DNA from: Bolinopsis microptera
Lineage: Eukaryota; Ctenophora; Tentaculata; Lobata; Bolinopsidae
Assembly: GCF_026151205.1 (NCBI RefSeq)
Contig: NC_087082.1
Span: 12,743,865 to 12,807,864 of the forward strand
DNA length: 64,000 nucleotides
Reading direction: 5' to 3'
In this document: one piece after another, positions 1-12,300 of the stretch
Layout of the letters: each line of letters opens with the position of its first letter
Position numbering within the stretch: the stretch's first letter is position 1
Notes under the pieces: generated by a model
Databases searched by the model: none
What the model saw: the letters and a program-made list of their open reading frames with translations, nothing else
What the model was told of the DNA's origin: nothing
Position numbers and translations under genes: made by a program

Positions 1-2900
1 GTACAAAGCATGAGATCTCATTTTAAAAACCAATTAGGTGCAAATCATGCTATATGACTATGAGTAACTCGACAGATGGGCGAATTTTAGCGTTAGAAGC
101 TGAGATCGAGCAGCCGTTTGTAAAAGATAAATGAGAGTAATAGTTTGACATAATGGAATATGTTCAAGAAAATGAGGAACAAAGACTGATGTCTGAGAGG
201 TGACGGGGGTAAATGGGTAAATGGGATAGTCAGCTATTTATAAGGTAGAGACGAGGGTATCTAGTAAGAGGTGAATTAAGTTTTGTGTGTGACTTTTACA
301 ATTCAAAGTTAGATCCACTTTCTATTAAAATCGCCTTTGCATGATATATGATATAAGGCCGTCTGTCAACTATCAACATGCATCCCGACAATGGATAGTC
401 GAGATATTTATTAACCGTCAGATCAGGGTTGGCCTTGATATTTCTGATGAAAGCGATTGATAATTCGCTAGGAGCACTCATCGCCATATTTTTGTTACTA
501 ATAGACGTGGATTCTGGTGTGGAGGTGAGCATATTGTTTGATTGATAGTTTCGTTGATTAGCTGTGTAAATTAAAAGCATTAAATTCTGCCGTGGAAGCC
601 TGTTCATGCAATATCATCATAGCACCTGCAATTATAGGAACCTGATATTAAAATCTGTGTGATCAATCGGATTCATTTTGACTAATTTGCAGCATGACAA
701 TGACAAACGACTTCGACAACATGATTTGCCGGTCCTCGTGTTCATAATTTACTATCTGTATGACCCAGCGGCCAGTTTTATTTAATGAGCAAAATGCCGA
801 CAATGGTATTTACAATATTTTGATGAAGTTTATTCCTGACTTAAGGGGTCATTCTTAAAAGTAAGTCGATGCAATCCAGTGAATATATACCTTATCGGAC
901 GTAATTTGACCGGACATTGCGTGAACGGACATAATTCTGACCAGACATTGTCATTAATTTTTAAAGCCAAAATCCACTTTTGACATTCATAAAACAGGTA
1001 ATTAGGTAATCCGTGAGTCCGAGCTGGCTGTGAGTCTTGACTCGTAATAAGTAGTAGATTATCATTGACATTACACTTGCAACTTGACCCATAATTTTGG
1101 GTCACTGATTCCAAAATTGGATTATCGGCTCAACCCCTCCGGATCGATGGCTTAAATTTCTTGTTCTGAGTCGTAAATTTCTCGCTTCGAGTCTTAAATT
1201 TCTCGCTCTGAGTCTCTGAGTCCTGGCTCAGTCGACTTAAGTCCCGACTACACTGGATTACCATGGCTCAGTCACACATATTTCGTATTAAAAAATGTCA
1301 TTGTAAATAATTGTTGGCCTTTTTTATATCAATTTGTCCGTTCTCGCTTACCTTCATCGTATCAAATTCATTCTCCAAGTACATAACCTTCCAGCCTTTT
1401 GTGTCGCTTCTATGGATACAGATGGACATGTTAACACTCTGCAGCACATTACGGCCTGAACCTCACAGCTTTGAGTTTAACAATGAGTTAATTGCCAACT
1501 CACCTTATGTCTCGTTTCCTAGCTCCAATGCTACACACCTTTATAAGAATTCGAGCCACACGCAAAACTTTTGGCTTCCGCCTTTAATCACATAATTCTC
1601 CATAAAACAATGGGTCAAACAATACTGCAGTATAAGGAAACAGTATAGAAATAGAACAAAAAATGAAACAAATCTCGTGAAGATGGCTCTCCCATTCCAT
1701 AATCCAGACTCCTAGTTCATGCTTTCTTCACTGAATCAATGAATGTGATTATGCCCGCGGGCTGCGTGTGAAACTATTGTTTTCTACATAAATTACTTTT
1801 GTAATACAATTTATAGAGGATAGCTCGGTATAATGATATTGTGGCAAAATTAAAGGGTCCCTTTATTTGACGAGGAGATAAGTAAGTATTGCTTGTCAAT
1901 GTCGGTAGTACTAGTATTAAATCAATTTATTGACTTCATGTTAATTGATATTTTAACGGGAATATAAATAAGGTGCAGCTACATTGTAACGTATTTCTGA
2001 ACTTATTTTGCCTATCCGGTCGGATACACATGGTTTACAGAAAATAGACTTTTAAGTTGGGCATTTCCCTGATTTCAGCAATATAAAAGAAGGTATGACT
2101 CATTATAGAGTTATACAGTGTTATACAGTGTTATAGGTAGCACTGAAGATAACCTTCCCCACCATAAATCTTGTGCTCTGTAAAGTTTTGTAAAACTACT
2201 GATGTATGTCTTATAGTTATAACGTGAAATATTATCCTGCAATTACCCCATGTGAATTTTAAGTGGTCTCGTACCAGGAAACCGACAGGTTTTAGATCTC
2301 GGCTATTGGTGGGACATATGTCAGGTATAAATGGGCTCAGCTCTTTTTATAGCAAGAGGTAGTGAACTTTACCATAGATCCCTATAGCACTATAAGATAC
2401 TCATTTCTACAGATGCTACTTTTTGATTTATAACAACGTCTTAGTAAGCTAGTGGGACTCTAATTCTAAAATTTCTTCTGGAATTCGCATTTTCTATAGG
2501 ATTCAAAGATTGGGACTTTAATTTCTAGCACCCCTCCGTTGGACGCTGTAACGTTAATATTTGATAATGCTTGTACGTTGAGAAATGTGATACATTTTGA
2601 ATGCAGAAAAGCAGCAATATTATATGGACTGCTTCTTTTAATAACAATTAGTCATTATCAATTATACTGATATTTAAGAATTATAACCATACAGACAATA
2701 TAGAATTTGGTGCCCTAAACAATATACATGTTGTTATCAACAAGGCTGAGTTTTATTATGCTGATTTTAATGGCTCAAATTTGCCAGGAAAACAATTACG
2801 TTGGGTCTTAATTCTTTTATTCAACGACCCACTCTTGGCTCTGTATGCTAATTTCGATAGATAATAGCAAGAGACCTTATGAAGTTATGACTAGTGTGGT
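1..2900. other. Intergenic, no supported gene
   Basis: AT-rich sequence with stop codons in all frames. ORFs of about 90-100 codons occur on both strands but have no recognisable motif, splice context or signal peptide. The only structure I see is a short imperfect tandem array at about 1145-1215, with units of roughly 23 bp around the core TTAAATTTCTCGCTCTGAGT. Confidence 0.5.
1145..1215. repeat. Short minisatellite, about 3 units of 23 bp
   Basis: Three successive imperfect units share the pattern TAAATTTCT-C/T-GCT-C/T-GAGTC. Degenerate and unlikely to be functional. Confidence 0.6.
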
Positions 2901-3051
2901 CACCAAGCTTGGACTCTTGTTTAACTGATATTACCCAATGTTGTTTGATGTTCTATCATTGAATCAGTATTCAGTAGGCCATAAATATGTAGTTATAAAA
3001 ATGTCACCCCATAGTAGATTTCACTCTAACAACTCCTATAATTGCAGAAAA

Positions 3052-4056
3052 ATGAAGATTATGGCAACGGCATTAAATATTTCAACATCAACTCCAGTTC
3101 CTACACCCATTCCTAACCTGAACCACCTCCTCTCAGAAGAAGAATACAGGATATACGACACCCTTCTAGCAGTTACTCTGACTCTGTGCACTGTAGTCGG
3201 TCTCCCTGGTAACTTGGTCTCTCTTATCTATTTCTACTCCGCAAGCAGACGAGACTTCTCCAGTCTCATTTATACAATAGTGTGCAGTATTGACATCTGC
3301 ACTTGTGTTGTTCATTTTCCCGTCATGATAGCACTTTACAACTCCAGAAGACCTGGAATTTTCAGTGAGAACACTTTTTGTGTGGCTTGGATTGTAGTAT
3401 TTAACTACGTTCAGAAGATGTCAATGTTCTTGGTAATGCTACTCAGTGTGGCACGGACATTGACCTTGATCTTTCTACGCTATGAAATTAATAAAAAGTC
3501 CCTCATTGCCGCATTTGTTACATACACAGCATTCTCGATGTTGTGGAATATCTTGATTTATTTTTTCGGAGGCCCTGATAAATGGTATGGCTATTATGAA
3601 TTTGATGTTTATTGCTATTATGATTTGTATTCAAAGCCAATGTCATACATAAGCCAATTTATAGAGGCTATATACGTTGGTTTCCCATCAATCCTAACTG
3701 CAATCTGTTTTACAATATTCGCCTACAAATTATTACGGAAAAGTCACGTGTCCGGAAGAAACCAGAAGAAACGCCAAGCTGCTGTAACCATGGCAATGTT
3801 TACCGCTCTGTTCCTTACTTGCAACTTGCCCTGCCTATTGAACAATGTCACGTGGTTCCTGAACGTGTTACTCTACAAGAGTGCGTACCCCGGTCCCCTT
3901 TACTCGACACCCTTTATGGCTTACTACAGTTGGTTAATCTCGGATGTATTCTGTACAGTACTGAACACCACACTCAACCCAGTCTTTTACTATTGTAGAA
4001 TGAAACAACTCAGAATTTGGGTATCTGCTCAACGGTTTACGTCCATGACATCATAG
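3052..4056 (+). CDS. Class A (rhodopsin-like) GPCR
   Basis: Predicted seven-pass plasma-membrane receptor; ligand unknown. The frame is open from 2938, but a good acceptor (ATAATTGCAG) ends at 3047, so I place the start at the ATG at 3052 (MKIMATAL), giving about 334 residues. The short N terminus has an N-glycosylation site (NIS). TM1 carries the GLPGN motif, with N conserved. A cysteine at the top of TM3 (FCVAW) and one in extracellular loop 2 (DVYCYY) can form the family disulfide. TM6 has CNLP, matching the CWxP position, and TM7 has LNPVFYYCR, matching NPxxY. The DRY box at the end of TM3 is not canonical: the sequence there is SVARTLTLIF. All seven hydrophobic segments lie in one exon. 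The downstream strand has an AATAAA near 4901. Subfamily not recognised; orphan-type invertebrate receptor. Confidence 0.85.
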   Translation: MKIMATALNISTSTPVPTPIPNLNHLLSEEEYRIYDTLLAVTLTLCTVVGLPGNLVSLIYFYSASRRDFSSLIYTIVCSIDICTCVVHFPVMIALYNSRRPGIFSENTFCVAWIVVFNYVQKMSMFLVMLLSVARTLTLIFLRYEINKKSLIAAFVTYTAFSMLWNILIYFFGGPDKWYGYYEFDVYCYYDLYSKPMSYISQFIEAIYVGFPSILTAICFTIFAYKLLRKSHVSGRNQKKRQAAVTMAMFTALFLTCNLPCLLNNVTWFLNVLLYKSAYPGPLYSTPFMAYYSWLISDVFCTVLNTTLNPVFYYCRMKQLRIWVSAQRFTSMTS

Positions 4057-4269
4057 TTTCAAACTTTAACACGTGGTATTATACCGTGTTGACACACGTT
4101 GCATTTCCCACGGCCGGTCTGAACAAGGGATAATAGAGATGCAACGTGTAGCGGGGTACCGAGAAACATGCTGAACTGACAACTAGCTTGACCGATGAAA
4201 ACCATTTGGAGGCGAGACATTCCCCAGTCAATAGTCATATATCGAACGCCTGAACAACAACAACCTTAG

Positions 4270-4565
4270 ACACCACCCTAAGATCGACAGACTGAAACCA
4301 CTGGGAGACTTTGGGTCAGAAAACTGATCCGGCCCCCCAGAGGGGTCAGATCACGTCACCAATTAGTGACGTATAATTAGTGATGTGATCCATGGATTGA
4401 ATATAATTGACATATAAATTGGCTAGATCTGGGGTAGAGTTCACATATCAATTCTGTAAATCATAGCTGTACATTAGAAGTAAACATGATCTCATGATCT
4501 GACTGCTCGACTCATATCACTCCTGACCCAAGCCCAAGGTCTGGCAGCCACTGAAACAGGAAGAT
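4270..4565 (-). repeat. Dispersed repeat, copy 1
   Basis: Read on the minus strand, this segment matches 18570-18620 and 19590-19815 on the plus strand with moderate divergence. Shared blocks include GAACTCTACCCCAGATCTAG, ATTCAATCCATGGATCACAT and TGGTGACGTGATCTGACCCC. It has no ORF and no clear TIR. It may be the tail of a retroelement, because the other copy abuts a LINE 3' fragment. Confidence 0.7.
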
Positions 4566-5451
4566 TGGGCAACTGTAATTACTAATTATTGACCGACACA
4601 GATAAAGCTGTCAGCTGATACTAGCAAACATGCTATCATTGCCAACTTATTAGCACTATCTTCATATATAACAGACAGAGACACAAGAACACTGAACAGC
4701 AGTGCAGCTCAAGACATTCATGGTGAGAAAGTTGACTCTCAGTTTCATCATGACAGTTGGAGGTGATATAACACAGACACAAGAAAACAATATGATTTTA
4801 TTAAGTGCAAAGTTCAATTATGTTGTGTAAACTATGTGTCATCAGTAAAACGGTACTCTCTAAGAACAAAACTGTGAACATTTGTGTTATAAGTAAAATA
4901 AATAAAATGATTCTATTATCTTTTTGAAGGAAATTTTCTTTCAACAGCATCGATTTATTTAGAATAAATGCAAATTTTGAACAATGAATAATTAATATAC
5001 ATCATATTGTTAATGGTATCGTACATATTCCTAAAATAAGCTGTTAATAAACAAGAGTTTAAATTGTTTCGTAACGATTTCTAAATATTCTTAATTCGTT
5101 TTTAACCAGTTTTCAAAAACTTAAAACAGTAACTAATAACCATGATGACCTACCAACATTGAATGTTTAGATATTGATAAATTGTAAATACTTATTTTTA
5201 AATCAGAGCACTAAAAGTTGAACATAACATTATTAACAGAAGTTATCATTATCAGTCTACAAATTTACAAAACAGGTCATCTCGCATTAACAACAAGGTA
5301 TTACAATGAACACATTAACATTCTTAATCGAGTTTTATCAAATAATATTTCAATCTTTAAACTAAATCGTACGAAATTTTAACAACCCTATAACGCCACA
5401 CCGTTAACGTCAAATTTAAGGTTCCAGGTTGTAATTCCCTGAAGAGAGGGA
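4566..5451. other. Intergenic / 3' UTR region between convergent genes
   Basis: Very AT-rich stretch between the GPCR (+) and the myotubularin stop codon (-). It contains candidate polyadenylation signals in both directions: AATAAA at 4901-4906 on the plus strand and its complement at 4954-4959 for the minus-strand gene. No ORF of interest. Confidence 0.4.
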
Positions 5452-6275
5452 TTAAGACGAGACAGCTATCTTGACAGTGGTTTGATGTCTAGCTCTCAGT
5501 TCGTCGCAGTTACTTTGGATTTTCTCTCTCAAGTGAACCAGCTCCATCAGTCTTTCAAACAGAGGATCCTGGAACCTGGAATAGAGTATCTGTCAGCTTG
5601 GGTTGAACCAGCACGTAACTGAGTAACTCACCAAACTCACTTTTAATTCTAATTACTGACTTATAATTAGCTAAAACCTGGTTCACGTTCACCGAACCAC
5701 TTCATGTAATCTAGTGCGATAAGACGGAGCTGGAATACCTGTAGAAGGGGTGGTATGCCATCCAGTTCTCTCTCCACAGTCTGATAGTCCGCATGCTGAT
5801 CATGGGAAGAATACACACCTTCCTTTCCTTATACAGGGGGTTCAGGAACTCCGTACTAAAACTGTTTACATACGACCACAGGGATTGTGTTTTTGTCTTC
5901 ACCTGGGATTGGGACTTTTATAAAATATGATGACGTCATCTTATGCCACTAAATTATAGTGAAAGTTGTGTACCTATGATAATCTGAAAAATTGTATTTA
6001 AACTTCTTAATTCACTATCGCTATAATTGACAAGATAAAAGTAGTTTTACTTGATAACCCACCTCATTTTCCCGCCTGAGTCTCTCACTATCGTATAGAA
6101 AAGTACCGTAAAGACAAGAGTAAAGGTGTTGAGCGATGAAAGTGAGAAGGTACTTGTTGAACTGAAAGCTGTAGGGGTAGTGCTGTGTGATCTGCCACAC
6201 ACAATCCAGGAACTGCATGAAGATGGGCGAGTAGTCCGCTGAGAGGGTCTAAGTTAAGAAATTGGGGTTTCTTAA

Positions 6276-6307
<32 letters not shown>

Positions 6308-9300
6308 TTCACCCTGATTTTTTTGTGAAACTTGGTTTCGAGATAGCAGTTGACCAACAAACTAGGACCAGTGACCGAACTTTTGAGGGGGTCCCGGACC
6401 CCAACCGCCAAACAGTGTTCGCGGGGCAGCCACGCCCATATTTGGTCCAAATTAGGCCCAATTTAGCCAAATACTCTGAACATGCCCAAAATCCAGATTT
6501 CAGGTGCTTTACTTGTAGCTAGTGGTCCCCTGAACTCTGAATTTCGCATTGCGAATTTTGGAATTTGGCCGCCAAATTTTTTTTCAAGGCCTAACTCAAA
6601 ATTCTGTCCCAAAACTTAAGGTCGAAATGCGATTCTACGTTGATTCTGAAAATTTCATGCAAAAATATTGAAACCCTATTGAGTTCTATTGTTTTGAGCG
6701 AAATCACTTTTGCAAATATCGCAAACTGAGATATGGGCAATTTTGTTCATTTTTTGCGATTATTTGAACACAGCATCCACAGTTAGGTAGATACTGAGCT
6801 GATAATCATAGAGAATGTGTAGTATAGGATTACCTTCCATATAAAGTTGGTTTCATTCAAAAATATTGATATTTGACCAATTTATGGGCAAAAATCGATC
6901 AAATTTGGTGCGTATGCCCAAATATGGTCATATGGTTTTTTGCTCATAACTCAGTCATTTTTTGTCCAATCTTGATGAAAATTCATATACGAGTTCAAGG
7001 GACCACTAGCTACAAGTAAAGCACCTAAAATCTGGATTTTGGGCATGTTCAGGGTATTTGGCTAAATTGGGCCTAATTTGGACCAAATATGGGCGTGGCT
7101 GCCCCGCGAGCACCGTTTGGCGGTTGGGGTCCGGGACCCCCTCAAAAGTTCGGTCACTGGTCCTAGTTTGTTGGTCAACTGCTATCTCGAAACCAAGTTT
7201 TACAAAAAAATCAGGGTGAACCCCCCTTGAAAAGTTGAGAACAGTTTTTAACTTAAATAAAGTATCGTCTAAGTTGTATCATAAAAATGACTGATCTTAC
7301 TGGTGATATCCTGAGTTCCGTGACAGTGGCGCGCCTGGAACTGATGACCAAATGACAACCACTCCTTTTCTATCAGTACCTGTAGTTGGTGAGGTTTTTT
7401 GAGCTATTTGGCGAGTTGAGAAAGTTTATTGGGTGTAACATGTTATTATTTCATCAAGCATGGATGATATTAGATGCAATAAGATTTTAACAGGTTAGAT
7501 GTGACCTGTTTATCAGATACGAAGCTAAAGATTTGGTTTAATCAATGAGCCAACACTTCACTAGATTTCAAGTACCAGAACAATAGCGCGCAGTTATCCC
7601 TAACATGTGGAACTGACCTCGAAACCCTGCAGAGTTCTATAATAAGGGTCCAGCAGTAACATAGCAAGAGAGGTTATTTGAGAGGTCCTATCCCAGCCGT
7701 CGCTACAGTGCACCACTACTGAGGACTTCTTGTTCTCTATAATACTCGCTACCTGAACAGGTTATCATGACGTCATTTCACGTGTTGTGATAATAAACTT
7801 GATAATCAGGTCTAATAGACTGCAGCTACAGTTGAAATTTTGAAGGAGAAGTTTAGTCAGAAACTGAATTTAAATTCAAAGTCTAAAGACAAGGTTTCAA
7901 TTTCCTAGCTTCCGGTAAAATGAGAGTGAGGGAAAAGTATAACAATACCTTCACAGCCTCTTGTAGTATTGCTTGAATGTGTTGTAACCACTTTGTCCCC
8001 TCCAAGTTGCTCAGCCATTTCGACTCTTCTATATTAGGAGATGTTACCAGATCCCTCAACCTGGGGTGACACAACATATGTGACGTGAGGAGATGTCACG
8101 TGGGTGGTACTAAATACTAACAGTACTCCACGCGGTACAAGTAAATATAAGCAAAACTTGATACTATTTTAAAGACAAAGTTTCCAGAGGTGAATAATGT
8201 CAGAAACAGTGTGGATCAGAGCACGAGACTGTAATCTCATGTACACGCTGTGATAAACCCCTCACTCCTCAGCCCCCGCCCCCCATCAGTACCTGTTGTT
8301 GCTGGCTCGGACCTCGTGTATGTTCTCTATGTTCCCGAAACTAAACTCAATATTCTCGTAGAACTCCGGCAATTCAAACCCTTTACCTTTCGCCTGACAG
8401 AGACATACTGGTTGAATACTTGACTTAGTGTTATTTGATGTTTTTAATTAATTAGGGATTATCTGGAACGATCAATTTGCTTATTTATAAGATCTCAGGA
8501 AGATAACAAGAAACACGCTGTAAGTATGATTTAGTACCTTGTTGGCGTGTGCGTTGACACTGGGTCTACAATCACAGATGTAGATGTGAGTTGATTTTGT
8601 GGTCGCTTTTCTTATCTCCGCTATCATAGCCTCGTCCTCCTCACATCTGTTTGTGGAGAAACATTTTTAAAATAACGAATAAATAAATAATAAAATAAAA
8701 TGATGAAGATGTTGCCTAATGATTAGTTATATAGTGAATCTTACAATTTTACCGAAAAAAAAGTTATTGTAGTTGTGTTAAACCTTTTCTTAGAAAGTCC
8801 GACACAAGGTTGAGAACAGCGAGTAATGCTAGCTTCGTTAGTAGGATGTAACCAGGACAACACAGGTACCCGACCTGGGGAGGACACGTGGTGAAATACC
8901 TTACACGTGGTTAAATACCTTACACGTGGTCAATAACTTAACAGGTTACTTGGAAGAATATAAAGTATTTCAACATATTATAATGAACATAAATATTGAT
9001 AATCATCAAGTTTTATAGCTCTTCTAAATATCAAATTATTAATCTCAGATCACACTGTTGACGTAAAATTATTATTTCTTTGGTTTTGTATTGGGGACTG
9101 GCCACAATGTGCCAGTAAATGTTTAATGATAAAAGCATTTTTGAGATCAATAAAAATCAGGTTAAACTTTGACTGAACGCCATAAAAGATAAAAAATGTG
9201 TATTAAATCAAATAATAAATTTAAAGATAATTTAACATTGCACAAAACGTACTGTCCAGTCTCAGCAGACTGAACAGTCACGTAACGGGTTGTATTGACT

Positions 9301-12300
9301 GAATAAAAGAGCGCTTCAAGATGCTGTAAGGAGTCTCTGATGATAAAAAGTACCATGTCAATAATGTTAGATTTAAACTCAGGTAATTTACGCCATGTAA
9401 ATATGCAAATTAAAAATACATTCTCTGAGCAGTACTTTACGACTAATCTTCTCTAAGCACTGCAATACTTATAGAATTACAGTCTTCTCTTCTGAGCACT
9501 GATGTAGAGTACGTTGTTGCCCCTGATGAATGTGTCCCCGTACTTGTTCTTCAGCTCTCCGTTCATGTACTCCTCTGTTTGCTCCAGTATCACGTTCATG
9601 TACCTGACAAGGGGTACACATTTGGTTAACAAAAATGTTTGAGCATATTTTCAGGCCAAGTATTTAGGTTAAGAATGCAGGAGAATTTTTCATAAAAAAG
9701 GTAGAAACTAATAAAGAAGTATGCATTAAACTAACCCGTCAAGATTAGCGAATATTCCTCTGTAATCTACACCAGAACTGAGTTTCACAACGACTGGGCG
9801 TCCGATAAGCTGCTTCAGGAACTCATTTGGGGTTTGCTTCCTTACTGTAGACATTCTATACAAATGGTAACATGGTTAGGTTCTGTTCTTGTGGTACGGA
9901 AGCGATATTCATATATCTCATCTAAAATTAGCTATTTAAAGAATTACCAATAGATCTGAAGTAGCTGCTCTTCCTGATTGTCTCGTCAGCCACAGACGTG
10001 GGAACTATCAGATCCTCCGGATAGGTGTCAATGTGTTGGAAGTCCTTGTTCAATGTGCTGTGTCGCCACTTACTGGGGGAGGCAGTGTTAGTAGACACTA
10101 GACAGTCTATTTTATCTTTTAGTTTGAGTTGATCTTGCGTTGTTTCGCAAAGGCTCAACCATAGCTTTGTTCATAGTTAATCTACAACTGCAAATATGAT
10201 CACACATGGTGGGATTCGGAACAAGAAGAGATATCTTAGCAACCAAAAACTGACCATCACCAAGGCTTGAATATTAAAACTTAAACCCACCTGTTGTCGC
10301 GTAGAGCGCCCATGCGGGTGTACTCTCGCACAAAGTCGTACACTTCCCACCCATTCTCTTTAATCTTCCTGGCACGGTACTCGTACGCAAACACTTTTCC
10401 CTCGTCACCGGGGAAGGCGTTTTTTACCAGACACTGGTACAGATCTTTGCTTTTACGTTCCTGTCAGACAGAATTTTACTAATATGTAATCATTAGCTCC
10501 AAATATCATCAGTAAGATTTAAGCTACTCTTGTATTGAAGTTCAATCTGAGTGGTTTGTACACTGTACAGGTTTGAACACATTGCAACACAGTGACCCGG
10601 AGAAGTTGGACATGTCCGAGTGTATAAGTTGGTGCAGTAATTAGTGCGTAGCAATCAAAGTGCTGAAAACTTACAAGTTCCAGGAAATGTAACTAACCTG
10701 TTTGTTAACTGTAAACTGGACAGACAGAAACTGCTTGCACTGAATTGTCAACCTACAAAGGGAAATCGCATCGGTAACACGACAATTAACGTATCAGAGG
10801 AACACGACGTCCGGATAAAGTAGTAAAGTTGTATCTATAAATCAGTGTATGTACAATCGAAATCAGTGGCATATTTAAACTGATTTTGATATATACCCAG
10901 GTTAATAACCGGGGTTTATCTTGCCTGTAAGAATTTTCAGCTTGACTCTTCTTGTCTATCTTGAGCATAGAATGAATAGGAATGTCGATATCATGCGGTT
11001 CTCCTTCGGCAGCGGAGAAAAATAGCCGATAGTTTGTGAGCCGGAGCTGTCCTCTGATGTGTCCATCAAAACATGCATCTACACACTCGACTTCTTGGGC
11101 TGAAATTAACATGTTAAAATATCTCTTCTCACCTGTTAACACATTTCTTCAATCAACGCAAATCGGATATTTGAATTATCCACTGATTGTAAAGCTAACC
11201 CTAATTTTATCTAGTGTGTTAGATTTGCCTTCGATCGAGAGACCGCGCACGTACGTCCATACGCGCGTTATTTGGCGTAATGCAGAACACAGTGATGTCT
11301 ATGCGCGTTCCAACTACGTTATATTCGGATTGTGACCTGTGTGCCACTGTAAGCGTGCTTTAGAAATGAAAGCTATGTCACAGTGGAGAAAGAGGATCTA
11401 AATCCACGTATAATTTGTATGTGAGTTTAGAATTTCCGTCTTTCCATTGTGCTTTTAACAATTTGTCGAAGGCACGTTTACTACCTACAATTATAGTATG
11501 ATAATGAACAATTGTTTCATAATGACAATGGACAATTGTTATATCGCACAGTTTGAATAGGTGACAACTCGTTGCCAAAACAAAGCATTTCTCAACTTTA
11601 GTCTGTAAAATTCAACGTACTATTCTAATGTTAATTTATCACATATTTTTATTCTAACATCTTCCAGAAACTTCAGTTGCTGAAAATGAAACTGAAATTC
11701 TTGAGAAACTGCGTGAAATTGAAACGCCCACCACCATCCCTTCGGGTTAAAGGAGCCCCTACTATCCCTGATGCATCTAAACTTAAACATTTTTCTGTAC
11801 TAGAGACACTGATGTTAGGAGAGGCCATCAAAAACAAACTGAATGAAATCAAACACATGACCTCTGTTTTTAAGGCTGGTGCACACGAAAAAATCCTGTT
11901 AGTCCCCTCTGAGGTTAAGAGAACCAAGGAGAAACACCAAAACAAACTTGATTTCTACAAACAACAAGAGGAAACTGAGTGGAAGAGGTGGCCAAGAAAA
12001 ACATTAAAAACTCTTCAACTCATTGAGGGAAATAAGAAGCGTGTGAATTTTAAGAACCGACAGCAGATAAACAGAAGACGAACTGAGAAAGAAGCCAAAA
12101 GACTCATAAAGGACGGAATTGTTGTCATCCTTGTGAATGAACCTGTCCTACCCGGGGCTGTGTGTGTACTTGGAAAAGGGTTGGGCTTTGTACCTACACC
12201 CTCTCTTGATGTTGAAGGAACAAGATTGGACATGCGTTTAACAACGAACAGGATCCTTCAGTCTTCAAATCAGTCACTTAACAGCAATGACCAGTTTGAA

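Noticed and set aside
296-607. 103-codon minus-strand ORF
   Set aside because: No motif, signal, splice or promoter context; length is not remarkable in sequence of this composition.
6088-6522. ORFs on both strands encoding poly-Gly or poly-Pro
   Set aside because: Produced by translation of the G31 tract; part of one is the true myotubularin exon on the minus strand, the rest is intron and transposon.
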